A DNA stretch of 64,000 bases from Mytilus galloprovincialis (GCF_965363235.1 NC_134851.1:38220321-38284320), one strand, 5' to 3'; shown: positions 46,501 through 57,923, counted from the stretch's first letter. A program made the numbers and translations. The notes: generated from the letters alone by a model not told the origin.

Positions 46501-49500
46501 AAAAAAAAGTTCATCGAATTATTAGATTTGATCAATCTCCATGGCTTAAATCATATATTGATTAGAATACTGAAATTAGAGCTGAGGCTATAACTGATGC
46601 TTAAAACGTTTGTTATAAACTAATGAATAACTCAGTGTTTGGAAAAACTATGGAAAATATTCGAAAAAGGGTTGATGTTCAACTACTGAACAGTGAAAAA
46701 CAAGCCTTAAAACTAGTGTCCAAACCTAACTTTGACCGCCGATTTGTATTTACTGAAAACTTGGTAGCTGATCACGTGAAATAAAAACAAGTTTAAATTT
46801 AACCAGCTAGTTTAGATAGGTGCATGCACTTTAGACATTTTAAGGGTTTGATGTATAAATTTCATTATGGTTTTGTACAAGAGATGTATGATAATAACGC
46901 CAGGCTACTGTTTACTGATACAGATAGCTTAGCTTATGCAATTCAAACTGAAGATTTTTACAAAGATATTATTCAACATTTTCAGGAAAAAATTGATACT
47001 TCTAATTATCCAGCTGACCACCCTTCTCAATTTCCAGCTGGTGTTCACTAAAAGGTAATAGGAATGTTTAAGGATGAATGTTGTGGTAAGAGTTTGACTG
47101 ACTTTGTGGGACTTCGACTAAAATTATACGCCTACAAAATGGATGATGGTGAACCTACCAAGAGAGCAAAGGGAGATACAAGGGTTTGTTATTAAAAAGA
47201 ATATTACCTTGACCACTACAAGCGATGCTTAGATATCCAGCAGAAAATATACCAGTTAATGAATATTTTTCAAAATTACCGCCCTCAGAATTACACCCAG
47301 GAAATTAACAAAGTCGCTCTTTCAGCTAAAGATACCAAGCGACACATTATCCCCGATGGAATTAACACCCTTGCTCTCGGACATAATCAAATCGAGGAGC
47401 AACACAACCGGCTATAAATAAAGTATGTGTAAAAATTAGAAAAGAATGAAATACCCCGAGGTGCTCAAATTAGTTCTTCCCCGCAAGCCTATGTCGAATA
47501 AGGAATTGGAAAGAGCCGTCACAGCCCTAGTAATCTCAAGTTTCAGAGGGGTGTTTATGCGAGATACCCTACCACCCAGCTGTGGAGTGTGATCACTTTT
47601 GCCTCGTGTTCATGTTGAAATTGTTGGCAACTGGAAAATCGCTTGAAGATGCAATCTTCTCGCTCTTTACATAAAATTGACAAGTTTGGATCCAGTCCAG
47701 AAAACCGCGTATCCTTTCGGCGGATGCTGTAGAATTTGGATATGAACAACAATCGCATTACTAGCCTAGGATATCCCAAGGCTAGCTCGGATGCCATGAC
47801 AAAACGGTGGGTGACCCAACAGATGAAGGATGGTATAAAAGACAACAATGAGCTAAAGGCTCGGCTTCTCATTCTCGGTGGAGTGGAGCTCAATATCATG
47901 CTTTAGAAGCAGCGACTTTACATCCTTGTTGTAGAACTTGGTACCTTTGTCTGTCCACAATTTCGTGGGAACGTGCTCCTTGAACACTGCTTGGAAAGCA
48001 TGCCGCACCGTTAAACCTTTCCTTTTCTTGAGTGGTATTAACCAACTGTATTTGGAGAACATGTCAATAATGCTCAGGATAAATTTGAATCCCTTGTTAT
48101 CACGAATAAAAGGCACCCATGTCAACGAGATCAGCAGCCCAAGTTTCATCTATTCCACGTACAACCGCTCGACGCCTCTGAAACTTGCGTCAAACGGGTT
48201 TGTGCAACTCCTCAGATAACTCATCGGTCCAGCGAACCACTTCTTTTAACACCCAGTCCGAATCGTGCTTTTGTACTGATGATGGGTCTGACGATACTAC
48301 GTTTCATTTTTCTTGCATGGTGGGATTGGAAATAGCATCGAGTGAAGCTAGCATCGTTTTGTCACAGATGGGGTTTCGTAAATCGGTATTCTTATGCTGA
48401 ACATAGCAGAGGTCATGATGATATGCAGCCTTGATGGGTTTGGACCAAGACTTCGGTGTACCATCGGTTAGTTCCAGGTCCGGAGAAATTGTGTCCGGGC
48501 AAATACGTTTCTACAGGCAACCGGTTAATCATTTTGTTAATGAATCCGGAATCTCCGGTAGCAAAAAACTTTGATTTCTTGGCACTGCAAACATTACAGT
48601 TACCAACCTTCCTCCGACGTCCGTTGCTGGTCACTGTCTCACCTAGGTTCACAGTTTACGTTATTTTTCGACATTTCATACAGAACATTGCTTTCTTTAA
48701 TTAAATGGACGTTAATTTTTTTTCTTACAGTGATAAAACCCCCAAGAGGAGCAACCATTATCTCCTACCACAGCGATCGATTCTAGGGTTGATCATTGGA
48801 AAATCCGATAGTGGTAAAACTACCCTACTCAACAATCTTCTCCTGCAAGATGGATGGCTTGACTACAATTGATTGTATGTGTTTGGAAAATCGCTTCACC
48901 AACCCATCTATCAGCTCGTGCAGCGAGCCCTTGGAAAAGGAATCTCGAAGGAATATATTCGAAATCTGATGCAGTGAAAAAAAATACCCCATTCGTTAAC
49001 CGATGTGGTTGATCTCCTACCACCACCCAACATCCCAGTGGATTCGATATTTTTTCTCTCCGAGCATGGGAGCGATGTGCCAGACCCTGGAGAGTTGGAT
49101 CCCACCCGCAAAAGAATCTGACGATGTTTGATGATATGATGCTGAGCAAGAAAAATTAATGTGGAGACTACTATGTTCGCGGTCGTCACAATAATGTTGA
49201 CTGTGTCTACCTGTGCCAAAACTACTTCAAACTACCCCGACACTCGATCCTTGGGAATACCAACTGTATCTGTCTCTTTCAGCAAGATGCTTATAATCTT
49301 GACCATATCCGGCGCTGTAACGATCTTACCAAGGAACAATTTGACGCTCTGTGTAATCGTTGCGGGGACGAGCCCTATGGATTTGTGATCATCAATCTCA
49401 CGAGCCCAAAGTCGACTGGAAAATACCGATGCAAATTCGATGAATTCTATGTGGTATGAACAAAACAATGGATCAGGTCGAAGATTTCTTTCTGGAGAAT

Positions 49501-52500
49501 AAAGCATTCTTCTTCTTTGAGAATTAACACTTTCTGGACACAGAGGAACCCTGCAAGTTTGAGTGGCCCTGTATGCAAATGTAAGTTCGAGTAGGACCCA
49601 GTCGATATTAGAAGAATGCGTTGGAAGTGTGGTCGCGTGATCCTCCACATGATCTATAGTGGTGAAGAGGATTTTGACGCATGGAACTCTGGCCGCCTTT
49701 TTCTCAACCCCAATGTCCAATCAAGAAGATCCGCGGTCACCAGTATACATACCCTTGCCACCCTGGTAAAGACCTATGCCTCAGATACTTCAATCTTGAA
49801 AGAAAAAAGGGGGCCGCAGCGAATACGGACGATAGATCTAGCTATTGGTAACGGCGTCTGGACCTCCCCCGAGGCGCTTGGGAACGTTGGGAAAAATTCA
49901 AGCCAGTAATATTCAGCATAGCCTCGACAATATTGGACTCAGCCATGACCTTTCCAAAGGGGTCAAGTCTGTGGTTGAGGCTCAGCGAGAGGCAGCTTCA
50001 CAAATCAACAAAATGATCGTAGACCTTCTTGTAGCCGTGACAGTCCTCCCTCCTCCACCGCCCGAGTTTGCCGACCCACAGTATGACTCCTTCCGCCGAC
50101 TACGTATACACATTTGGATTGCGATCTGAAAACGATTGTATCTTCATCGGAAGCTCATCATTTACGTTTGACGGCGATGATATTTTTGTGGTCTTGTGAG
50201 GAACAGAAGAATCCTTGACCTCTCGGAATTCATGGTGAAAAAGAATCCAGAATAGTTCGATCCCGACCACCTTGACGACAATGCACAGATCCGAAAAAGT
50301 TCCGATGCCATGTATCAAGGCAATTCTGCCGTTTTGAGAACCCCGAATGCAAATAAGAGTTACAGATGGAGGAGGATAAGTTTGCAAGTGGGCTGCAAAC
50401 CGTGTTTCTTCCTTCCAACTTTAAACAGCTTCTCGATCGCTTGAAACTGTGTGCCATAGCACACCGAGCATGAAATAATGGTATGCGCAACGAAATTGTG
50501 TCGATTATCGATGCTATGAAAAATGGTAGACATATCAGCATCGAGAAATATAAGGCGCTTCATCATTACATCCTTTAAATAAATGTTACAAATCAAAAAA
50601 GGATACCCTCGCCAGTACGTCGACGGTGGTAGAGGACTGTATGACACAATGGCTGGACGCATGTTTACTTCCTCTGCCGCTAAAACCCTAGGAAGTAAGG
50701 CCGTGAGTGCTGCTAACAATGCAGCCTTGAAATGTGTTGAAAAAGTCACTAAGAATATCAGATTCGAGAATACGAACCAGAAGCCGGTACCCAGTTGAAC
50801 AATACCGGTGTTGAAATCCGAATCAACATCGAAACCAAGGATTTGTTCCTACATGCCGCCGAAAGTGATCTTGTGGTGGAAGGTCGACTTCTCAAGAATT
50901 ATAACACAAGATATGCCAATGCCGATCTTGTATCGCTTGCCTATAATGTTATCACGTATCTCTTCAAGAGCATCAGTTACAGGCTTTCCGGTCAGCAGAT
51001 CAAACATTAACGACCCTGGCATCGTCACCTCTATGCTCGGAATGTCAACCTACACCGACGACTTTTCGAAATCGCAGGATCTCAGCCAACTGTGGTATAT
51101 GGATTATTCCGCACAGTTTAACTGGCGCCTAGCTGCAAAGAGTGGTAAAAAAATCTTAGATATATCATGGTTGCCTTCCAAACCGACAAAAGTGGTGAAC
51201 TAACCTATATATTTTTCGTATTCGATCACTTTCAATTGCGAAATATCCATGTCACCCTCATCGCTGAACTTTATCCAGCAGTCGACTATAATGCAGCATT
51301 GAACGAAAATAGGTTCGACAGAGTGTTCAAAGAGGCCTTCGACTTTAGAAAGAAATTCTACAACATGGACAATCTCCTCAGTAATGGTGGTCGAGGCCGG
51401 GATAAGGTACCGGTAATCGATGTTTTAATCTAACAAATGTAAAGATTTCAATAATTATAAAAATCAAAAAAAAAAAAAAAAAAGTAATGGTGGTAATAAT
51501 CCTTCGATTATCGACTTGAACCCTTTGCTTGTTATCGATATGAGTCGTTAGTCTGAACGTCTCAAATAATCTACGGTAGGTATTCAGATCCGTGACAAAT
51601 TCATCCGCAATGCTCTAGTTAACACCGAAGCGTTTGCACTTGTCATTTCCGACAGAATCCTGCAGTTTGAATCCGTTGATCAAAATATGAAGGTTGTGTT
51701 TTAGCCTAAATAAATAGACAATACACCTTTGCGGCGAATTGCAAACAACACAGACCCCAATCATTCTCGTTCATAGTATCCGGAAACGATAGCCAAATCC
51801 TCACGCGCTTCAATCTATCTTTACAACTGAGGGATGAGAAGAGGTATGAGAGACCATTAATAAATCTGGGGACCCGCTATCAAAAGTCTCACGCCATTAT
51901 ACTCTTTTACCGCCATAAAAAGTATAACGCTGTAATACTCTTTTCCCGATGTAAAAGTCTCACGCCGTAATATACTACTTTCCCGCTATGAGAAGTATCG
52001 CGCGGTAATACTATTTTCCCGCGATATTCCGGATACTATGAACGAGAATGTTTGGGGTCTGTGTTGTTTGCAATTCGCCGCAAAAAAAGTCTCACGCCGT
52101 CATACTTTTTTTCCCTCTATAAAAGTCTCACGCCGTATACTATTTTCCCGCTATAAAAAGTCTTACGCCGTAATACTATTTTCCCGCTGTAAAAAGTCTC
52201 AAGCTGTAATACTATTTTCCCGCTATAAAAAGTCTCACGCCGTTATACTATTTTCCCGCTGAAAAAATCTATGATACCACAAGATTTAGACTCTTTTTAT
52301 AATGTGGGTGGTCCTCAAGACAAAGATATTAATGTATTGATTCAATCAAAAGTCACCATTCAAGTATAATACATATATCATGTAACATGTCGAGATGTTT
52401 GAAAATGTCTCTTACTGGTAAGTTACATTTCAATATTTTCTGATGTAGATCAGCAATCTGGTAAAATTTTACCAGTTTATAAATACAACTAGCAGGCACA

Positions 52501-55500
52501 ACTCATCCTTATAAATAGCTTCAATTTTTGTTTCAAAACAAAAATAGTTTCTCCTTGTCCTAACGTATAGACCAGTACATTACGTCTTGTGTGATCGATT
52601 TTCTTCTGTAGATTTTTAATTCTAGTCTTTTTCGTTTCGCAAATCAGAAGGTAATTAATATATAATTCTGTTAAATTATCATCTTCTTGTTCTACACTTT
52701 CCATCAATTTTAGTTAAAACATTTCCCTTTCGTCATGCTTCAATAAAAAAGAAGATGTGGTATGATTGCCAATGAGACAACTGTCAACAAGAGACCAAAA
52801 TAACACAGACATTAATAACTATAGATCACGTACCACCTTCAACAATGAGCAAAGCCCATACCGCATAGTCCGCTATAAAAGGCCCCGATATGACAACGTG
52901 AAATAATTCAAACGAGCAAACTAACGGCCTTATTTACAGAAAATAAAAGAAAGAAAAATAAATATGTAACACATAAACAAACGACAACCACTGAATTACA
53001 GGCTCCTGACTTGGGACAGGCACATACATAAATAATGTTCATTTCTGCGCAATTTTGTTCCTCTCTTTTCACATTTCGATATTTTTGCTGATTGCTCAGC
53101 AAAGCGCTCTAGTTTTGTCCAGTATTCGTTCAATTTCTGATCGCAAGGATAAACGTTGCATAAGTAGTTTTTGAAATTATCCATTATTGTACAAAATACC
53201 TTCCAGTCTTCTCCGTTCATTGCTGTATAATCCAAACAAGACAACGCCACAAAGGCAGTTAGCAACACTTCAAAACAAAAACGTCTTAGAGCTGGCGTCT
53301 ATTGATGCACTGGCTATACAATGAGGGCAGTGTATAAAATATTGTGCATATCGATTGCGCATGCGGTCTATTTCTGAAATTTATTCTTACATTCTTTTGA
53401 TTTTTTAATCCTGTACGCTAACATTACCTGTGTGAAATTTTAAAATTGTTTGTATGTACATTGAACGACAAATATATGTGACGTATAAAATTTTCTGACG
53501 TCAGACATGCAAATCAATGAATGTATTTGTAGATAGATGTTTTTGTGTTATGTTAAATTGTCCCTTTTAAAATTGTTACACGCTGATGATTAATGTACCT
53601 GTATTTTGACTATTTTTATTTATTGTGTCTGTTTAATTCACGCATCATTGTAAATATAACGGTTTTTGATGAGACTGTCATCAAAGTGAGAGGGTTAGCG
53701 CTATAAAACCAGGTTTAATCCACCATTTTCTACATTTGAAAATGCCTGTACCAAGTCAGGAATATGACAGTTCTTGTCCATTCGTTTTTTATGTGTTTTG
53801 TTATTTGATTTTGCCATGTGATTATGGACTTTCCGAATTGATTTTCCTCTAAGCTCAGTATTTTTGTGATTTTACTTTTTACCTTATCGTCAAAGATATT
53901 ATCATTTATAAAATCTTCATCCATCTTTTCTTTAAAAAACATTTTTTTTCTACCCTTAGATCAATTAAAACTCTATTTATATTTACATTTTTTATCAGAA
54001 GTTTGACTTTTTATTCTTAATGTATGCAGATGTGGTGTAAAATCACCCTTTTCACACTACTTGCATATCTTGAAAATTTAAAAAAAGGGTCGTTACGTGT
54101 TTACTTACCAGTATTTTGTTTTTGCTCCCGGCTATTTCCTCTGCCTCTTCATCTGTCATTAGTGACATCATTGAATATTGAGTGACTTTCTTTTTTATAA
54201 TCCCAATCATCGTTGAATTTTGCATCTCTGTTGCTGCCTGATATATAAAAATCATAGTAAGGAAGTGTGCTTCTTACATGTATAACACGTTATAACTGGG
54301 AATCTCAATTTATTTAAAATTCTGCTCGATATCATATATTTTCCTGCTATATTCTGTAATTTTAAAACAAAGGTAAGGTCTGAATGACTTAAGATTGTAT
54401 ATCCTAAAAGACGTTTTTAATTATCAAAACTAAAATTTAACTACAAACGACAAAGACTTCATTCGAATCAGATTGAGCAACGAGAACCCGACCCGAAATC
54501 GTTAATGATATCAGATGCTCACTATGACAGTGCGATCCTGATCCACGTGTTGCGCTAACTTCCAATTCGTTGATGTCAGAATTGAGGAAAACATAGAACC
54601 AAAAGCATGATCAGCACAAACACCAACTCAGATGTTTAACAATGGTCAACTAAATGATGTTGACACCGGCAACACTTTTGATGTGATCACTTCAACTTAA
54701 CTTTGCTCAATAGCTTTAAGGGTATAAGTATCATAATAGCAGCCTACAACATGTTAACAAAATATCCATTAGCGATAATATTTTTTGAAGATGAAAATAA
54801 ATTTCATTGGACTGGTATGTGACAACGTGTCCTGCTTGTTGTGGAATCACCGCCATGAGAGTTATACACTTAACAATAACGAAGGGTGCCAAACCTAAAG
54901 TGCATGATCGATTTTAATTCAACTTTTGTAAGTCTGACAGACACATGTGAACAAGATAAACAGTATGATTGTTTTGTTGTGAATTGATTGTAAACCTATT
55001 AAATTGATCGTTTTTAAGTTATCCATGCACAAATAGATGAAAGAAGATGTGGTATTAGTCACCATGGACAACTCTCCAGCATGTCACAATTTGTTAGAAC
55101 AGTAAACCATTATAGGTCAAATTACACTAAACCTTGGCTCACACCGAGTTGCAAGCAATAAAGGGTCCCAAAACATTTAAACCGGAATACCAACGGTCTT
55201 ATCTATATAAAAAATAAAAAACGAGAAACACTTATAAACCACATCAACAGTACGCAACCTATGAATAACAAGTTCCTGTATAAGGACAAGTGCAAACACA
55301 TTCAACGGGCTTAAACGTTTTTACAGGTGGAAACTTCACTATAACATGTGACAACAGCACAACATCACAACAAAGAAATATACACTGTAAAGTATCAAAT
55401 GAAATAGCCTAACTCGATCAAAATGAATATTAACAAAGTTGGGAAACATATACTAAGCAAATAAATTTGATTGGTGACACAATTAAAAGACAATATGTAA

Positions 55501-56106
55501 AAACAATGTTAACAAAACTTAAATCTGGGACTTGATGATGTTTAATATAGTTTGAGATTTTACGTTACCGAGTTGTGTGACGGGCGTATCATGCGCTCAT
55601 TGTCCAGCTTTTAATTTAAAGTGTTTTGGGGGTTTACATTCTTCGGTCTTTAGTTTGATATGTTGTGATTTAAGATTTCTGTTTATCTTTCGTCGACTTT
55701 GCTTTTTCAACCTGATTTGTCGATCCTTGACTTATTAGCGTTTAATCATTTCATGAACAACGATACAGAATGTTTACCTTTTATTCCTTTCTAAGTTTCT
55801 TAGAATACAACGTGGACGCATATCTTTTTAAAGCTTCCGTTCAAATCGATGATTTCACAAGTCTATTCCAATTACCTCATGAAATTGTAAAGTCATGGAA
55901 ACACACTTGTGTCAATCAACTGTAAACTAATGATAAACATTCGTACTTACAAAATTCTGCTGAAGACCATTAGCTAAATCATAGCTTTTACGAAGATAAC
56001 GTGTCAAGTTATCATAAATTTCTTTGCGATTATGTTTTGGAGGTGGAGGTGTTGTGATACACCCCACTTGTGCATGTTGTGTAGGAGTGTCGAAACAGTT
56101 TCCCAT
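43174..56106 (-). CDS. Gene B: unrecognised MG-x-CF protein, likely dually acylated (paralogue of gene A)
   Basis: CDS exons 56106-55951, 54237-54109 and 43509-43174 (156+129+336 bp) give 206 residues, with phase 0 at both junctions. Starts MGNCFDT (Gly2 myristoylation, Cys4 palmitoylation expected), then a short PPPPK stretch and a helical region KEIYDNLTRYLRKSYDLANG. Further blocks: STMIGIIKKKVTQY, MTDEEAEE, RYWYKRSRKIIKSV, an acidic linker STEESETERPIED, and FRLLFTCTLILKTERDN at the C terminus. No family recognised. Intron 2 is 10.6 kb, against 0.6 kb in gene A, because it contains a Polinton fossil and other repeats. The frame is intact, so the insertions seem tolerated. Function unknown; membrane-anchored cytosolic signalling or scaffold roles are only a guess. 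Confidence 0.8.
43855..43965 (+). repeat. Retrozyme-like remnant
   Basis: ATTCGAGCATCACTGAAGAG, TCTTTTGTAGACAAACTCAC and ATTTCAATCCTGATATGTAT. The hammerhead is too eroded to fold. Confidence 0.6.
44511..45270. repeat. 232-bp inverted repeat pair inside the Polinton fossil
   Basis: Arms 44511-44742 and 45039-45270 are inverse copies with very few differences; for example TTGGGTGAGGGTACTTTCAA at 44712 and its inverse at 45052. Spacer about 296 bp. Much more alike than the age of the element suggests, so the duplication is recent. Confidence 0.85.
44800..47400 (+). mobile_element. Polinton part: DNA polymerase B region
   Basis: Recognised by short blocks YLESDVALLED, KLDPADYFTSP, MNNSVFGKTMEN and LLFTDTDSLAY, the last being the palm motif of protein-primed PolB. 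Fossil, broken. Confidence 0.8.
47850..48650 (-). mobile_element. Polinton part: integrase region
   Basis: Minus-strand piece with KFILSIIDMFSKYSWLIPLK and KLWTDKGTKFYNK is an rve-type integrase core, as Polintons carry. Opposite in direction to the other parts. Fossil, broken. Confidence 0.75.
48750..49500 (+). mobile_element. Polinton part: packaging ATPase region
   Basis: A Walker A loop GKSDSGKTTLL near 48800 and following pieces fit the FtsK/HerA-like genome-packaging ATPase. Fossil, broken. Confidence 0.65.
50130..51433 (+). mobile_element. Polinton part: capsid block
   Basis: Minor-capsid-like piece (YPRQYVDGGRGLYDTMAG) near 50600, and major-capsid pieces (VEIRINIETKDLFLHAAES, DDFSKSQDLSQLWY) at 50.8-51.2 kb, typical of the double-jelly-roll capsid of adintovirus-like Polintons. 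Fossil, broken. Confidence 0.75.
51731..52081. repeat. 55-bp inverted repeat pair around a tandem array
   Basis: GCGGCGAATTGCAAACAACA at 51731 is answered by TGTTGTTTGCAATTCGCCGC ending at 52081, one mismatch over about 55 bp. The left arm belongs to a late-gene piece of the Polinton fossil; the right arm lies inside the tandem array. Confidence 0.8.
51885..52262. repeat. Tandem repeat of about 35 bp
   Basis: Ten or so units of the type AAAAAGTCTCACGCCGTAAT followed by ACTATTTTCCCGCTAT; the most regular stretch is 52087-52262. The 52027-52081 inverted arm interrupts the array. CpG-rich against its surroundings. Confidence 0.8.
52480..53275 (-). pseudogene. Possible small gene split by an R1 element (uncertain)
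   Basis: Two minus-strand frames flank the R1a repeat: one (53218 down to about 53040) begins MNGEDWKVFCTIMDNF and continues NYLCNVYPCDQKLNEYW; the other (about 52700-52486) reads ESVEQEDDNLTELYINYLL and on to a stop after SCAC. Both have ordinary protein composition, with charged, coiled-coil-like segments, and lie in gene B intron 2 on the same strand. Whether they were one gene, two exons or chance frames cannot be settled from the sequence. No family recognised. Confidence 0.3.
52742..53040 (+). repeat. R1a dispersed repeat, full length
   Basis: Left end AAGAAGATGTGGTATGATTG, CCAATGAGACAACTGTCAAC; middle AACAATGAGCAAAGCCCATA, GCATAGTCCGCTATAAAAGG; right GACAACCACTGAATTACAGG and CTTGGGACAGGCACATACAT. 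About 300 bp, SINE-sized. Confidence 0.8.
53515..53942 (-). repeat. Dispersed repeat R2, long copy
   Basis: Inverse of the 37560-37978 copy over its whole length. Its minus-strand frame (53942-53733) shares FGKSIITWQNQITKHIKNEW and RTVIFLTWYRH with the other long copy, so a short frame is kept in both; whether it was ever a gene is unknown. Confidence 0.75.
54109..54237 (-). CDS. Gene B coding exon 2
   Basis: 43 codons, acceptor TATATATCAG|GCAGCAACA, donor AAAATACTG|GTAAGT. Two residues shorter than its gene A partner. Confidence 0.8.
54238..55035. other. Gene B intron 1, no gene
   Basis: Nothing recognised on either strand. Confidence 0.45.
55036..55330 (+). repeat. R1b dispersed repeat
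   Basis: AAAGAAGATGTGGTATTAGT, ACCATTATAGGTCAAATTAC, CTTGGCTCACACCGAGTTGC and AAGGGTCCCAAAACATTTAA. In gene B intron 1. Confidence 0.7.
55331..55950. other. Gene B intron 1, remainder
   Basis: No gene or clear repeat recognised. Confidence 0.4.
55951..56106 (-). CDS. Gene B coding exon 1
   Basis: 52 codons, the same as gene A. Acceptor TATTTTTAG|GCGAAAGAA ends 9 bases before the ATG. Donor CAGAATTTT|GTAAGT. Confidence 0.83.
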
Positions 56107-56412
56107 TTCTTTCGCCTAAAAATAAAAACAATGAATCAATAGAAAAATGCTTTTAATTGCGTTAAAGGCCATACTTTGACCGATAGCAGATTACTTTTAA
56201 TAAAGATAATACGTTGTCATATGTGTTACTATTTCTCTGTTTAATGTTTTTTTTTATTTGCATAGTACTATGTCAGTTATTTTAGAATAAATATGTGTGA
56301 CACAATATTTCTAAATTAAAACGTTCGTTCTAATCATTATGGAAAATCAGTTTGTAAAACAAGATGTATTCTGGTTGAGCATGCATGAAATTGTCATATT
56401 ATAACATTTGCA

Positions 56413-56640
56413 TAGCTATCAGGATTATAGTTTAGTACGCCAGACGCGCGTTTCGTCTACATAAGACTCATCAGTGACGCTCATATCAAAATATGTATGA
56501 TGCCAAACAAGTACAAAGTTAAAGAACATTGAGAATTCAAAGTTCCAAAAAGTTGTGCAAAATACGGCTAAGGTAATCTATGTCCGGGATAAGACAATCC
56601 TTAGTTTTTCGAAAAATTCAAAGTTTTGTAAACAGGAAAT
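56413..56640 (-). mobile_element. Retrozyme-like unit, class 1, with intact hammerhead
   Basis: Minus strand: ACAAAACTTTGAATTTTTCG, AAAAACTAAGGATTGTCTTA, ATAGATTACCTTAGCCGTAT, TCAATGTTCTTTAACTTTGT, then the ribozyme and ACTATAATCCTGATAGCTAT. In the 5' UTR intron of gene B, same strand as the gene. Confidence 0.75.
56437..56480 (-). ncRNA. Hammerhead ribozyme, class 1, fully consensus core
   Basis: Read 5'-3' on the minus strand: helix I GCGTCA, core CTGATGA, helix II GTCTTATGTAGAC, core GAA, helix III ACGCGCGT, cleavage-site C (56443), helix I 3' strand TGGCGT. All pairs form (two G-U wobbles in helix I) and every core base is consensus. Best candidate in the window for a self-cleaving RNA. 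It would cut the gene B pre-mRNA within its first intron if folded there. Confidence 0.85.
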
Positions 56641-57923
56641 TTATTTAAAAAAAAAAAAACATTATTGATATTCATGTCAACATTGGAGTGTTGACAACAG
56701 GGCTGGTGATATATATATATTTACTACTTCAATACCTAACTAATGGGGATCTCGCTTGGGTTCTGTAACCTCATCCTTTTCATATAATTTATGTTTTTAA
56801 AATGTATTCCATTCCATATATTGCGTAGGTAAAAATATAACCTTTTCCCATATTGTTTGGGTTTCATGTGGCGCGTAATGGTCTGTAATGTAAGAGTGCA
56901 ATACCAAATGGCCAAAAGAGTAACATTGGTTGATAAAAACAGCCGCGAACACCAAGCAAGATGATAGACAAAGAAGTTTTGGGAACTTTATTGACCTAAT
57001 CATATATTTCTGATAGTTTTCTCGACCTTTTGCACATATTTTCAAGCTTGAAAAGCTGACCTATTCCAGCGGCAAGTCCTAGCACCTTGTATATAGGAAG
57101 TGTACACCACCACCATCACTCGAGGTTTTTGTTGATCTAGAATTACATGATTTTCAATACATTGAACAACCATTCACTTCAAACATTTATCATGCCGTTA
57201 ATTATTACCTGATTTTGTTTCAGAAGCTATTTACATGATGCACATCAATGATTTATAACTTGTTGTTATAGCAATTTAGTGTACTAATAAGTTTTCTGTT
57301 CTGATAAAGTACTTAGAATTTTACAAAATTGATATTTTCTGACAAATAAAAACTTAATAAAATTAACGTATTTATAGTGTGTCTATGTAAAAAACTGAAA
57401 AATCATACTGCATTTTTGCGGTTTTATTAATAAATATATAATAAAGTAATAATCTTGACTTTGATATAACCCGTATAAAAATAGTATTTCATCTCTTTAC
57501 AGCAGAAGATAAAGTTTTGAAAAAAATTATATTTTTTTTTTTTAAATTCTTATTTATTTTTATGCCAAAATTCGAATAAATTTAAATAAAGTTTTCCAAA
57601 ATCATATTATAAAAAACGCAAAATTCCAACATGAAAATAAAGTTTTGTTTAATCCCCCTTTCCCAAAAGAAAAACAAATTGTATATAATTATAAGCAACG
57701 GAAATAACACTTTATATGTAGGTATGCATCCGAACCGTTTTCTAAATATATCTACCTCAGCAACTGAAAGCCACATTTCAGAAATATTTCATCATTTAAA
57801 TCGTGATTTGTTCCAATATGTATTTATTTAGATTTAAATGGCTATTGAGACGATTGCAAATTTCCAATACGGTTATCTTTGTTATCCACAAGTTATTTGC
57901 CAAATCAATTAACTGTTACTTAC
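56641..57923. other. Gene B 5' UTR intron, no gene
   Basis: A/T runs and a short (TA)n near 56712. A minus-strand frame at 56797-57045 has no support. Confidence 0.4.

Larger units (their letters stand above)
44070..52265. mobile_element. Polinton (Maverick/adintovirus-like) fossil, broken
   Basis: About 8 kb carrying recognisable parts in this order: protein-primed PolB region (+, about 44.8-47.4 kb), a fibre-like coiled piece (+, about 47.7 kb), retrovirus-type integrase (-, about 47.85-48.65 kb), packaging ATPase (+, about 48.75-49.5 kb), and a late block with minor capsid and major capsid pieces (+, about 50.1-51.45 kb) and the start of a further late protein (about 51.74-51.87 kb). It is broken many times (a few dozen breaks by eye) and is not capable of expression as a whole. 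Clear terminal repeats were not found, so the ends are approximate. Moderately old. It sits in intron 2 of gene B. Confidence 0.8.

Noticed and set aside
47555-50749. Many short overlapping frames on both strands
   Set aside because: They are fragments and shadows within the Polinton fossil and are covered by that element's entry.
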